From Rhizobium mongolense USDA 1844 (GTDB lineage Bacteria > Pseudomonadota > Alphaproteobacteria > Rhizobiales > Rhizobiaceae), in assembly GCF_000419765.1 (NCBI RefSeq), contig NZ_ATTQ01000026.1, forward strand, positions 1-64,000: a DNA stretch of 64,000 nucleotides, written 5' to 3'. Below the pieces are notes generated by a model. The model was not told the origin of the DNA and ran no database searches. It saw only the letters and a program-made list of their open reading frames with translations. Position 1 is the stretch's first letter; the number at the start of each line of letters is the position of its first letter. Both the position numbers and the translations under genes were made by a program. This document shows, piece after piece, positions 25,237 to 33,878 of this stretch.

Positions 25237-27390
25237 ATGTCCGTCCACGACAAAGTCAACCTTGCTGTTTCGCGTCGGCATTTTCTGATCGGCGCATCGC
25301 TGAGCGGAGCCGGCCTGGTCATCGGCCTTCGGCCGTCGCCGTCATGCGCTGCCGCAGAGGCGTTTGAAGCAAATGCCTTCATTCGCATCCCTGCGGAAGG
25401 CAAGATTGTTTTTATCATGCCCTCCGTGGAGATGGGGCAAGGCATCTATACCTCGGTGGCGATGCTGCTGGCCGAAGAGCTGGAAGTCCGCCTCGATCAG
25501 ATCACGCTGGAGCATGCACCTGCTGATCCTGCGCGTTATGCAAATCCTTTGATAGGTGACCAGATCACCGGCGGTTCCCTTGCCATCCGCGCTGTTTACG
25601 AGCAGATGCGCAAGGCAGGTGCCACGGCCCGGATCATGCTGGTAAACGCTGCTGCGCATGGCTGGAACGTCGCAGTGGATACGTGCAAGGCCGAGGCCGG
25701 GCATGTCGTTCACGCTGCAAGCGGCCGCAGTACCGACTACGGGAGCCTGATACAGGCTGCAGCGTCAGAGCCCGTTCCGCAGGAAGTTCCGCTAAAATCT
25801 GCGTCCAGCTTCAAAGTGATCGGCCAGTCCATCCGGCGTCTCGACAGCCCCGAGAAGGTCAACGGCACGGCAAAGTTCGGTATCGACGCCCGCCCGGAAG
25901 GCGTATCCTACGCGGCGATCGCGATCTGTCCCCACTTCGGCGGGAAACTGCGATCGGTCAAGGATGGACCGGCAATGGCGGTCAAGGGGGTCCGACAGGT
26001 CGTCCGGATCGAGGACGCAGTCGCCGTCGTGGCCGACAATACTGGTGCCGCACGCAAGGGGCTTGCAGCACTTTCCATCGAGTGGGAGCAGGGCGCCGAT
26101 GGTGCTCTCTCGCTGGCCGATCTCGAGAAGCGCGCGGAGGACGCGATCGGCGGCAACGCCTTGCCCCACATAAACGAAGGCGATGTCGCAAAGGCGGAAT
26201 CCCAACACAAGCCCGCTCTTGAATTCGTCTACCGCCTACCGATTCTCACGCATTCGGCGATGGAGCCGATGAATTGCACGGTTCACGTCCGCAACGATAG
26301 CTGCGACGTATGGGTTGGCACCCAGGTGCTGGGCCGGGCAAGACAAGTGGTTGCTGACGTCACAGGCCTCCCGTTGGATAAGGTCGTCGTGCACAACCAC
26401 CTTCTCGGTGGCGGTTTCGGACGGAGGCTCGATGTCGACGGCGTCATCCTGGCGGCGAAGATCGCAAAGCAGGTGGATGGCCCGGTGAAGGTCACCTGGA
26501 GCCGCGAGGAAGACATCCGCCACGACTGCTACCGCTATCTAAATTACAGTAAGATCACCGCGACGCTGGGTGCCGATGGCATGCCCGTTTCCTGGCGGCA
26601 TCGCGTCATCGGCCCATCCGTGATGGCGCGTTGGCTACCGGCCTTGACGCGGGATGGCATAGACCTCGACATCATGACTGGTGCGGAGACGCCCTATGCG
26701 ATCCCGAACAAATATACGGATTTCGTGCGCCACGAGGCTCCGGACGGGATGTTGACGGGCAACTGGCGCGGCGTCGGCGCCACGCGCAACGTCCCGGCAA
26801 TCGAAGGCGGCATCGACGAACTGGCTCACGCCGCGGGCATCGACCCGCTCGATTACCGCAGGCGGCTGCTTCAGCATAAGCCGCGCCTTCTAGGTGTCCT
26901 CGAACTAGCGGCGGAGAAGGCGGACTGGTCGACCACTCTCCCCCAAGGCAAGGGAAGGGGTATCGCCCTTTTGGAGGATTTCGGAAGCTTTGCCGCGATG
27001 ATCTCCGAAGTAAGCGTAGGGGAAGATGGCAAGCTCAACACCGACCGCATCGTCTGCGCTGTCGACTGTGGCCAGATCATCAATCCGGACACGGTAGAAG
27101 CCCAGATACAGAGCGGCATCATCTACGGCCTCAGCGCTGCACTCTACGGACGCATCACGGTCCAGAACGGTGCCGTAGTGGAGGGCAACTTCGACGATTC
27201 TCCCGTTCTGCGAATACACGAGACGCCGAAGATCGAGGTGCATATCGTGCCCAGTTCCGAGGCACCAGGCGGCATAGGGGAGGTTGGCACACCCGGTGTT
27301 GCACCCTCGCTCTTCAATGCGATCTTTGCGGCAACCGGCAAGCGGCTGCGATCACTGCCGATCGATCAGAACGAATTGCGGAGAGTGTGA
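25237..27390 (+). CDS. Molybdopterin-binding subunit of a molybdenum hydroxylase (IorB-like)
   Basis: 717 residues. The N terminus carries a twin-arginine export signal (SRRHFLIGASLSGAGLVIG), so the enzyme likely folds with its cofactor and is exported by Tat. The molybdopterin domains follow (PSVEMGQGIYTSVAMLLAEE; GSLAIRAVYEQMRKAGATAR; VHNHLLGGGFGRRLDVDGV; GNWRGVGATRNVPAIEGGID; GGIGEVGTPGVAPSLFNAIF, where the Glu is the expected catalytic base). Such enzymes hydroxylate N-heterocycles or oxidise aldehydes; the substrate is not predictable. The stop overlaps the cytochrome gene (GTGA). Confidence 0.92.
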   Translation: MSVHDKVNLAVSRRHFLIGASLSGAGLVIGLRPSPSCAAAEAFEANAFIRIPAEGKIVFIMPSVEMGQGIYTSVAMLLAEELEVRLDQITLEHAPADPARYANPLIGDQITGGSLAIRAVYEQMRKAGATARIMLVNAAAHGWNVAVDTCKAEAGHVVHAASGRSTDYGSLIQAAASEPVPQEVPLKSASSFKVIGQSIRRLDSPEKVNGTAKFGIDARPEGVSYAAIAICPHFGGKLRSVKDGPAMAVKGVRQVVRIEDAVAVVADNTGAARKGLAALSIEWEQGADGALSLADLEKRAEDAIGGNALPHINEGDVAKAESQHKPALEFVYRLPILTHSAMEPMNCTVHVRNDSCDVWVGTQVLGRARQVVADVTGLPLDKVVVHNHLLGGGFGRRLDVDGVILAAKIAKQVDGPVKVTWSREEDIRHDCYRYLNYSKITATLGADGMPVSWRHRVIGPSVMARWLPALTRDGIDLDIMTGAETPYAIPNKYTDFVRHEAPDGMLTGNWRGVGATRNVPAIEGGIDELAHAAGIDPLDYRRRLLQHKPRLLGVLELAAEKADWSTTLPQGKGRGIALLEDFGSFAAMISEVSVGEDGKLNTDRIVCAVDCGQIINPDTVEAQIQSGIIYGLSAALYGRITVQNGAVVEGNFDDSPVLRIHETPKIEVHIVPSSEAPGGIGEVGTPGVAPSLFNAIFAATGKRLRSLPIDQNELRRV

Positions 27391-28031
27391 TCATGGCCAA
27401 GCGGTTTCTCGCTATCCCGCTCGCCGCTGTTCTCGCTACGATCGGCAGCGTTGCTGGCATAGGACCATTGGGTTATGCCGAAACATCGGATGGTGGAGCG
27501 CTGAAGACCGTCTCCGATTTCGATGCGATAACGGAGACCAGCGAGCGCTCAAAAGCGATCTTCGAAGAAGCCAGCCGTGTCATGACGCATCCGCGCTGCA
27601 TAAATTGCCATCCGGCAACGCGCAGCCCGACGCAGGGAGAAGACATGCATCAGCATGTGCCGTTGATGAATGCCAGCCAAAGCTCGCTGGGTCCGGCTGG
27701 GCTTGTCTGCAGCACCTGCCACGGTGCGGAGAATCGTCCGATCGTAGGCAGCCGCATGAAATCCATCCCGGGCAACGCACATTGGTCATTGGCCCCGGCC
27801 AGCATGGCCTGGCAAGGGCTGACCGTGGGTGACATATGCCGGCAGGTAAAAGATACAAGCCGGAACGGCAATCGTTCGCATGCCGACCTCATACGCCATA
27901 TGGGCGAAGACCATCTGGTCGGCTGGGCCTGGCATCCGGGGGAAGGACGCAGTGCCCCTCCAGGCTCGCAGGAGACCTTTGGCGCGCTTGTCGCCGCCTG
28001 GGTCGAGACTGGTGCCGAATGTCCAGATTGA
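27387..28031 (+). CDS. Periplasmic cytochrome c partner of the molybdenum hydroxylase
   Basis: 214 residues with a signal peptide (RFLAIPLAAVLATIGSVAG) and two haem-binding motifs, CINCH and CSTCH, about 35 residues apart. Proteins of this layout are encoded with IorAB-type enzymes and would take electrons from the 2Fe-2S subunit in the periplasm. The GTG start overlaps the previous stop; an ATG two codons later (27393) is an alternative. Confidence 0.85.
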   Translation: MIMAKRFLAIPLAAVLATIGSVAGIGPLGYAETSDGGALKTVSDFDAITETSERSKAIFEEASRVMTHPRCINCHPATRSPTQGEDMHQHVPLMNASQSSLGPAGLVCSTCHGAENRPIVGSRMKSIPGNAHWSLAPASMAWQGLTVGDICRQVKDTSRNGNRSHADLIRHMGEDHLVGWAWHPGEGRSAPPGSQETFGALVAAWVETGAECPD

Positions 28032-28141
28032 GAAATGGCACTCTGCGAGACAGTCGTTGGCGAACCGCCACCCTTGTGGCATTTGCCAAAGTATCTTCGA
28101 AATTTTAACGGCAGTTCACGGAGCCTGCATCCCCTACGGGC

Positions 28142-29446
28142 CTACTCTGATGTGGTTCGTCCAGCTGCGCCGTCGTGGCAAACTGGCAGCGGCGGCATGT
28201 CTCCATCGGCAATGCGCCAGATCCAGGGCGTCATCTCCGGCCTCGCGGCCAACATCTCGGCAAGTGTACGTTCATACTCCTCATCAGCGCCGGCTGGCAC
28301 GACGCACATCGCCACCGGCACCGGGCATTGTTCAGGCAGCGTTACGCAAACGACCGGCTGATCGCGAGACAGGTTGAATCGCAGACTTTTGACACTCTTG
28401 CGCCGGAGATCTGCCAGCCGGTCAAGCAACCGCTGTTCATGTACGGTTTCGAAGGGGATCCAGTTCTGGTTGACGACCATCAGGGCAATTTCCTCGACCG
28501 AGGCAATGCCGGCCCCCGAAATGCCGAAGGTGGCGATAGCAACCAAATGAAACGCCTCGTTCGATCGCCAGATCTCCAGCTCGGTCGCGTAACGGGTATT
28601 CAGGCGCCGCCAAGCTCCATCGTCAATCATGAACGGAAAGGGCATGTGTCGGATGCTGATCTTCCAGCCATCGCGCGCCGGCGTAGAATCCTTCACCTCC
28701 CCGACGAGAAGCATGAGCGTCCTTGGCCCAGAACCCGCCGCTTGCAAGCCGGACAGTGCGGCTGCCCGCCTGGCGGCAATCCCCTCCCTATCTTCAGCAT
28801 GAAATACCTCCGGCACGAAGAGGATGTCGCTCAAAGGTTTGCCGCGTGTCGTCATCTGCTTTGCGGCATTGATGAGGCTTCCGCGGACCCGCCCCCAGCC
28901 GCGCCTTCCCGACCACAGCGAGGTCCATTCCGTCAGTTCCCCGACTTCCCAGAGATAATGCAGCACGGCCCGTAGCGAGAGCTTTTTTGTTTCGTTCCGG
29001 ATCGTATCAGACGGTTCGCCGGAAGGGGCTGCGGCGGCCCGCGATCCCCTTTTCGACAGCGAAAAGTCAAATGCAAGCGCCGCTGTTCCGGTCGTTTCGT
29101 CAAGACGGATCGCATTGCCGACGAGGGGGCCAAGGCCGGAAAGCTCGTAAGGCGGTTCGTAGGAGGGGCAGGCGGGATCGTGATCGCGCCCGGTAAGAGG
29201 CATGCGTTTGACGACATACTGCCCGTCGAACCTCGCGATATACATCGGGACCGCTGGCTCCCGGCACTGGCAGGAGGGCCGGAGTTTTTGCTCGTAAGCG
29301 CAAGCAAGCAGCGCCTGCAGCTCGCAAGAGCCCTCATCAACTGAACGGTCGACGATCAGAAACTGCCGCACGTCGTTCCTTCCGTCTGTCTGCCCGCTAA
29401 GGGCGATCGCGCCGAATTGATTTCTGGAGTTGTAGCACGATACCAT
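28142..29446 (-). CDS. DUF1173 plasmid protein
   Basis: 434 residues of the DUF1173 family. Segments include PSCQCREPAVPMYIARFDGQ, a Cys/His-containing start that could bind zinc, then FSLSKRGSRAAAAPSGEPSD, LRAVLHYLWEVGELTEWTSL and a C-terminal WIPFETVHEQRLLDRL. The role is unknown. The family is confined mainly to alpha-proteobacterial plasmids and usually lies near DUF932, Toprim and ParB-like genes, as here. A decayed copy of the same gene is present at 21365-21645. It runs opposite to its neighbours. The ATG at 29446 has no strong ribosome-binding site. Confidence 0.8.
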   Translation of the reverse strand: MVSCYNSRNQFGAIALSGQTDGRNDVRQFLIVDRSVDEGSCELQALLACAYEQKLRPSCQCREPAVPMYIARFDGQYVVKRMPLTGRDHDPACPSYEPPYELSGLGPLVGNAIRLDETTGTAALAFDFSLSKRGSRAAAAPSGEPSDTIRNETKKLSLRAVLHYLWEVGELTEWTSLWSGRRGWGRVRGSLINAAKQMTTRGKPLSDILFVPEVFHAEDREGIAARRAAALSGLQAAGSGPRTLMLLVGEVKDSTPARDGWKISIRHMPFPFMIDDGAWRRLNTRYATELEIWRSNEAFHLVAIATFGISGAGIASVEEIALMVVNQNWIPFETVHEQRLLDRLADLRRKSVKSLRFNLSRDQPVVCVTLPEQCPVPVAMCVVPAGADEEYERTLAEMLAARPEMTPWIWRIADGDMPPLPVCHDGAAGRTTSE

Positions 29447-29449
29447 GAG

Positions 29450-29477
29450 TTTTACTATCGCGAATAAGTCAGTATAT
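29450..29477 (+). promoter_or_regulatory. Third, weaker copy of the virB/traC promoter-like element
   Basis: TTTTACT, 14 bases, AGTATAT, with TATATA continuing to 29478. Spacing equals that of the elements at 10757-10784 and 42071-42098; three of the 14 defined bases differ from the virB copy. It points right, toward the leader of the Toprim gene, and starts four bases from the DUF1173 start codon. Confidence 0.45.
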
Positions 29478-29478
29478 A

Positions 29479-29802
29479 GGATGTCACCTCAGATGAGACG
29501 GTGGACGGGACGATGGTTGCGTGATGGAGGGAGAGAGGGGCCTGGGAAGGGTTGGCCTTGCGGGACCAGGAGAGCGCCCGGGTGGGCCGGTCCCTCCTGC
29601 TCTCGAGAGGTTTCCCATGAAGACGGTCTCTTCCCCGGCTGCGGCCGCTCCAGCCACTGTTCCGTCCCTGTTTTCGTAGATAGCCAGTTGGAAGATCGGC
29701 TCTTCATTCCGGTGATGGAGGACGGATCGGCAATCCTCGCGCGTCCGATGCAGCGTCATCGCATGATCGACGTTACGAGGCGATCGAAAGAAAGGCTCCA
29801 TC
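29479..29802 (+). other. Long leader of the Toprim gene, with possible pseudoknot and short upstream ORF
   Basis: No normal-length gene. GGGACC (29562-29567) can pair with GGTCCC (29589-29594), and GAGAGC (29570-29575) with GCTCTC (29599-29604). The two stems interleave, as in an H-type pseudoknot. A 20-codon frame follows at about 29617 (MKTVSSPAAAAPATVPSLFS). Low confidence in each element separately. Confidence 0.35.
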
Positions 29803-30840
29803 ATGTTGTCCGCCTCTGAACTGGCGGACCGTCTCGCGCGCAATGCCGAGGCCGTCTGCCGCCGTTACCTCTCAGCCGGCCGGCGCATCGGTAACTACTG
29901 GATCGTCGGCGACGTCGCCAACAGCAAGGGCCGCTCGCTCTATGTCCATCTCACCGGCCTGCGGGCCGGCAAATGGACAGATGCGGCCACCGGCCAGCAC
30001 GGCAACCTGCTCGATCTCATTCGCGAGACATGCGGACTGGTCGATTTCCGCGACGTGGCCGATGAGGCAAGGCATTTTCTGAGCTTGCCTCAGCCCGTTC
30101 CAGTAGCGTTGCGAGAGGATGACGACATCGGTTCCACACCGGCCAACCGGCCAGCCGCCGAACAGGCCCGACGCCTCTTTCGCATGTCGCAGCCGTTGGC
30201 AGGTACGCTCGCGGATCGGTATCTGCGACAGCGCGGCATCTTGCATGCATCCGCACATGCCTCGCTGCGCTTCCATCCGTGCTGCTTCTACCGGGATCTG
30301 CTGACCGGCAGCAGAACCAGCTATCCCGCCCTCATTGCTGCTGTCACCGACGCTGCCGGGGCAATCACCGGCGTACATCGCACATGGCTCGACAAGGATG
30401 GCGACGGCAAGGCGAAGGTCGAAGATCCGCGCCGCGCGCTTGGTCATCTTCTTGGCAATGCCGTTCGCTTCGGTTTTCCGGTCGATGGGTCCGTGCCGAT
30501 CTTGGCGGCAGGCGAGGGTCTCGAATCCATGCTGTCATTGTTCCAGGTGATGCCTGGCATGCCGATGGCGGCGGCGCTCACCGTCAATCACCTTACCGCC
30601 TTCGTGCCGCCGCCAGGCTGCCAACGCCTCTATATAGCGGCCGATGCGGATGCAGCCGGCCGGCATGGGATCGAAGGACTGAGCCGCCGGGCTCAGGCTT
30701 TCGGGATCCTGCCGCTCGTCATTGCATCCGAGCTCGGCGACTTCAACGAGGATCTGCGGCGGCTTGGGCCGGATCGGCTGACGGCAAGTCTGCGCCAGCA
30801 GCTCGCGCCGCCAGATGCGATGGCCTTTCTGCGCGCGTGA
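29803..30840 (+). CDS. Toprim-domain plasmid protein (primase-like)
   Basis: 345 residues. The N-terminal region (ARNAEAVCRRYLSAGRRIGN followed by YWIVGD, then the Gly-rich HLTGLRAGKWTDAATGQHGN) is that of primase-like plasmid proteins. The C-terminal Toprim domain has the catalytic Glu in VPILAAGEGLESMLSL and the DxD motif in LYIAADADAAGRHG. Such proteins may prime the incoming single strand after conjugation. The ATG at 29803 follows a weak AAAGAAAGG site. Confidence 0.85.
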   Translation: MLSASELADRLARNAEAVCRRYLSAGRRIGNYWIVGDVANSKGRSLYVHLTGLRAGKWTDAATGQHGNLLDLIRETCGLVDFRDVADEARHFLSLPQPVPVALREDDDIGSTPANRPAAEQARRLFRMSQPLAGTLADRYLRQRGILHASAHASLRFHPCCFYRDLLTGSRTSYPALIAAVTDAAGAITGVHRTWLDKDGDGKAKVEDPRRALGHLLGNAVRFGFPVDGSVPILAAGEGLESMLSLFQVMPGMPMAAALTVNHLTAFVPPPGCQRLYIAADADAAGRHGIEGLSRRAQAFGILPLVIASELGDFNEDLRRLGPDRLTASLRQQLAPPDAMAFLRA

Positions 30841-31208
30841 TTGGCGGGCAGGGGGAGGCGAGGGGTGTCGTGTCAGGCAAGGCGGCCCCCGCAGGTCTCT
30901 CTTCCCGGCGGGCGCGCCCGCGGGCCTGCCGGGAGCCGACCCTTGCCACGCGTAGCCGGGCCTTCAGCGGGTCAGTCAGGTTTCTTCCCCTGGCCGGCAT
31001 TTCTACGCATCGGCTGTTCCGAAAACCGGTCCTCCGGTTTTCGTGCCGATGCGGCCGGCCATTCCTCGCGGGACAAGAAACCTTCGTTCCGCCGCCCGGC
31101 GCTGCGCTGGGCCGCGGCGCACGGCGCCGCGGTTCCGGCCCGTCATCCGCGTGAACGGGGTCGCCGCCAGGCCGCGAGAGGCGCGGCCGCAACCGGATGG
31201 AGACCACC
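30841..31208. other. GC-rich leader region upstream of the DUF2493 gene
   Basis: No supported gene. It contains the palindromic repeat at 30991-31061 and a very GC-rich tract (about 31080-31200). Confidence 0.5.
30991..31061. repeat. RIME-like rhizobial palindromic intergenic repeat
   Basis: Three nested stems: TGGCCGGC/GCCGGCCA (30991-30998, 31054-31061), GCATCGGC/GCCGATGC (31007-31014, 31045-31052) and CGAAAACCGG/CCGGTTTTCG (31020-31029, 31034-31043) with a TCCT loop. The core resembles the CCGAAAACCGG-containing intergenic mosaic elements scattered in Rhizobium genomes. That family link is from memory. Confidence 0.6.
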
Positions 31209-32150
31209 ATGGACCTTACCCTTGACCTCGACGACGGCTTCGAGCCCCGCCACGCATCCTCGCCCACCGATCGCTTCATCTACGAAATGCAGATCTATGG
31301 TTATCGCCCATTTGAGCACGAACCCGATCCGCGGCCGCTTCCCGAAGAGCCGGTCGTCCAGTCGTCACTTTCCGCAATCTTCGACGCCATGTCCGAGATG
31401 CTCGGCGACACGCGGCTCGAACCCGATCTCGAAAGCCTGCTCTGGGCGACTGTCAACCTCTTCCATCGCGCCGGCGAGCGCATCGAGCGCGAACTCGACC
31501 GCAACGAGGAGGCGCAGCGCACCGGCCAGCGTGAGCAGGACGGAAGCGAGGTGAAGAGCGTCGCGCTCGAACGCCTCATCGCCGAAGGCATCACGCTGCT
31601 GGAGCGCCGCAACGCCTTCGAGTTCATGCGCGACTTTGCCGCCGACCTCTTCGAGGCTCAGATCGGATCGTCCTGGCGCCCACGCACCGGCTCCAAGGTC
31701 AGCCATGCCAACATGACCGCGGCATTGATCGACAGCCGCGACTTCCTTTCAGCCCGCCGCCGTGCCGAAACCGAGGTGCTGATCCCCGCCGGCACCAAGA
31801 TCGCCTTTGGCGGCGGCATGGACTACAACGATCATGAGCTGATCTGGGAGAGGCTCGACCAGGCGCACGCCAAGCACCCTGACATGATCCTGCTGCACGG
31901 CGGTTCCCCGAGAGGTGCCGAACGCATTGCCGCCTGCTGGGCCGAGACCCGTAAGATAACGCAGATCACCTTCAAGCCGAACTGGGCAAAGCACGCCAAG
32001 GCCGCACCGTTCCGCCGCAACGACGACATGCTCTCGGTGATGCCGGCAGGCGTCATCATCTTCCCTGGCTCCGGCATCACCGGCAATCTCGCCGACAAGG
32101 CCCGCCGCCTCGGCATTCCCGTCTGGCAGGCATCAGGAGACGGCGCGTGA
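31209..32150 (+). CDS. DUF2493 (YspA/SLOG-like) plasmid protein
   Basis: 313 residues. The N-terminal half is helical and acidic (LESLLWATVNLFHRAGERIE). The C-terminal half is the DUF2493 Rossmann-like domain (KIAFGGGMDYNDHELIWERL; MILLHGGSPRGAERIAACWA; MLSVMPAGVIIFPGSGITGN). The GGG and GSG patterns are consistent with a SLOG-type nucleotide-binding fold, which may bind signalling nucleotides. The ATG at 31209 is preferred to the in-frame one at 31197 because GGAG lies nine bases before it. Confidence 0.85.
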   Translation: MDLTLDLDDGFEPRHASSPTDRFIYEMQIYGYRPFEHEPDPRPLPEEPVVQSSLSAIFDAMSEMLGDTRLEPDLESLLWATVNLFHRAGERIERELDRNEEAQRTGQREQDGSEVKSVALERLIAEGITLLERRNAFEFMRDFAADLFEAQIGSSWRPRTGSKVSHANMTAALIDSRDFLSARRRAETEVLIPAGTKIAFGGGMDYNDHELIWERLDQAHAKHPDMILLHGGSPRGAERIAACWAETRKITQITFKPNWAKHAKAAPFRRNDDMLSVMPAGVIIFPGSGITGNLADKARRLGIPVWQASGDGA

Positions 32151-32216
32151 GCGCCGTTTTCATGCAAATATGGAAAATATGGATATTATGGCGCGGCTAA
32201 GGAGGTGACGCCGACT

Positions 32217-32477
32217 ATGAAGCAGTTTACCACGGGCGATCTCAACAAGCAGGTTGGCGATGTCACGGATGCGGCGGCGCGTGAGCCGGTCGTGATCACC
32301 CGGTATCGCAAGCCCCGTTATGTGCTAATGAGCTATGAGCACTATGAGCGCATACGCGCCGGCGCCGATCCACGCCGAACCGTCAAGGCGAGTGAGATAC
32401 CAGATGAGCATGCCGAACTTTTCGCCGGCGCGCTCGATCGACTGTCACGCGGCGAAGGATATGACGATGAGTCGTGA
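32217..32477 (+). CDS. Phd/YefM-type antitoxin
   Basis: 86 residues. The N-terminal Phd fold is clear (FTTGDLNKQVGDVTDAAARE; VVITRYRKPRYVLMSYEHYE). The C-terminal helix (PDEHAELFAGALDRLSRG) would bind the toxin. The start at 32217 follows GGAGGTGAC; upstream ATATGGA repeats at 32168-32190 may be its operator. The partner toxin downstream is cut after about 20 codons, so this is an orphan antitoxin. Confidence 0.8.
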   Translation: MKQFTTGDLNKQVGDVTDAAAREPVVITRYRKPRYVLMSYEHYERIRAGADPRRTVKASEIPDEHAELFAGALDRLSRGEGYDDES

Positions 32478-32550
32478 ATATCGTCCCGGCGAAATCGTCA
32501 CCTATCCCTATCGCTGGGCGTGGCAGAAATGTGCGATGAGTACCAATTAA
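32467..32550 (+). pseudogene. N-terminal fragment of the toxin partnered with the Phd antitoxin
   Basis: MSREYRPGEIVTYPYRWAWQ followed by unrelated residues and a stop at 32548-32550. The RPGEIVTYPY start matches the beginning of PemK-like plasmid toxins and is similar to the relic at 37567. It overlaps the antitoxin by 11 bases in the normal coupled arrangement. About 20 toxin codons remain. Confidence 0.55.
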
Positions 32551-32722
32551 TAGGCTCGCGCTTGCATAGAGTTAAGCTGCCCTGTGGCATTCGGTCTTGC
32601 CTAATTCCGGAAGCGCTCATTCCCGGGCATTTGACAAAAGGCGCTCCTTCCCGGATCGTCTGTGCTCGACGGCAAGCTTGGAAGCCGTGTCGGAGAGGTT
32701 TCAGTTCGAACGGGAGGATGAC

Positions 32723-32932
32723 ATGAACGACCACGTTTACAAGAAGGTCGAACTGATCGGCAGTTCGAAGACCTCAGTCACGGAGGCGATCGAGACGGCG
32801 ATTTCGCGGGCCTCAAAGACGATGAGAAACCTCGAATGGTTCGAAGTCGATCAAATCCGCGGACACATCAAGGATGGTGCGGTGGCCCACTACCAGGTGG
32901 TCATGAAGGTCGGGTTTCGCATCGACGACTGA
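32723..32932 (+). CDS. Dodecin (flavin-storage protein)
   Basis: 69 residues, the standard dodecin size: YKKVELIGSSKTSVTEAIET, then AISRASKTMRNLEWFEVDQI, including the Trp that stacks on flavin, and YQVVMKVGFRIDD at the end. Dodecins form hollow 12-mers that store riboflavin-type compounds. GGGAGGATGAC precedes the ATG. It is a stand-alone gene between two toxin-antitoxin relics. Confidence 0.92.
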   Translation: MNDHVYKKVELIGSSKTSVTEAIETAISRASKTMRNLEWFEVDQIRGHIKDGAVAHYQVVMKVGFRIDD

Positions 32933-33018
32933 TGCGCCGACGGTCGCCGGTTTCAGATTGGAGCGCACGAGGAGCTTAAGCGTGCGACCGGCAAACATAT
33001 GGTCACCATGTCCAGCGA

Positions 33019-33210
33019 TCAGGCCTTGCAGCCACATGTGAATCCCGCCGCTTTTGCCTTGGTACCTTTCGTTTCCAACAGGCGAACGCATTTTTCAATT
33101 TCATGGATCGTCACCGCTGAAAGATAGATCGCTTCCAGTTGGTCTTGCTCATTGACCCAATCGGCAAAGGCGTCTGATGCACTCGCCCGTTGGTCGAGAC
33201 GAAAGCTCAC
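33019..33210 (-). pseudogene. Truncated vapC/FitB-type PIN toxin
   Basis: The stretch ASDAFADWVNEQDQLEAIYL, then SAVTIHEIEKCVRLLETKGT matches the middle of the N-terminal half of FitB-like PIN toxins. The LDTNxxSE active-site start is missing, and the frame leaves homology after about residue 55. It overlaps its antitoxin in GTGA fashion, so the module was once normal. Two missing ends make it inactive. Confidence 0.65.
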
Positions 33211-33473
33211 AGATCAACCTCGCCGGAGGAGGCCGGATTGCGGGCGAAAACATCGTCGTCGAGGTCGGAATTGGCCCGAAAGGTCTTCAGATACTGGACC
33301 AGGCTAGGCCGATCCTTCCGGAGTACCTTCCTTGCGGCCTCTGCAGCTCCTACGCTGTCGAGGACGGCGGCGGCGGGACCGTGGCGCGTGATCGTTACAA
33401 ACTCGCCAGCGGCAGCTTGATCGATATTATGAGAGAACGACGCCCTTGCGTCCTTCAGACTAACTGTTGACAC
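33207..33473 (-). CDS. Phd/YefM-type antitoxin (orphan)
   Basis: 88 residues: MSTVSLKDARASFSHNIDQA, then GEFVTITRHGPAAAVL is the Phd N-terminal domain, and the C-terminal tail is acidic. The GTG at 33473 is chosen because AGGGGAC lies six bases upstream and MSTVSLKDA is the family's usual N terminus; ATGs at 33497 and further upstream are alternatives. Its toxin is a fragment, so it no longer has a cognate target here. Confidence 0.75.
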   Translation of the reverse strand: MSTVSLKDARASFSHNIDQAAAGEFVTITRHGPAAAVLDSVGAAEAARKVLRKDRPSLVQYLKTFRANSDLDDDVFARNPASSGEVDL

Positions 33474-33613
33474 TGCGTGTCCCCTGAAAAGGGTCATTTG
33501 TGGCCCTTTTTTGAGATTGACCCGTGACAAAATCAAGAAAGAAATTCAACCACCTGCCATGTTGGGTTGAATTTTCTCGCAGTTGGCGACCCGCACTCCC
33601 GCTACATGGTTGA

Positions 33614-33730
33614 ACTCGGAGCAACGATCAGGCGGCGGGGCTTCGCCTGTCCGGCGATCACGTCGTAACGTCCGATCAGCGTCCCCCTGGCGGTGAGGGA
33701 CGCGCGAATTTCCGCGCCGTACCGCGCTTG
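33614..33730 (-). pseudogene. C-terminal fragment of a VapC-type PIN toxin
   Basis: YGAEIRASLTARGTLIGRYD, then VIAGQAKPRRLIVA resembles the last third of VapC (consensus YG-IRA-L-x-G-x-IG-x-D). The usual I-A-A/G context is partly lost. The rest of the gene and the antitoxin are absent. It is a separate relic from the module at 33019-33473. Confidence 0.5.
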
Positions 33731-33878
33731 ACCCAAAAATCGTTGTGTGAGGTCGAAATTGCTACAGAAAACGTGATTTTCCCGCAAAATCCCCGCCGTC
33801 CGCTTCAAGCGAGGATAATGGCACGCAAACGTAACGTGCTGTAAGATGTCGTTGAGGCTCACTCCCAGGAAGATCTGT

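Noticed and set aside
30841..31554. 237-codon frame across the RIME-like repeat
   Set aside because: The translation consists of repeat and GC-rich DNA, then overlaps the DUF2493 gene in another frame.
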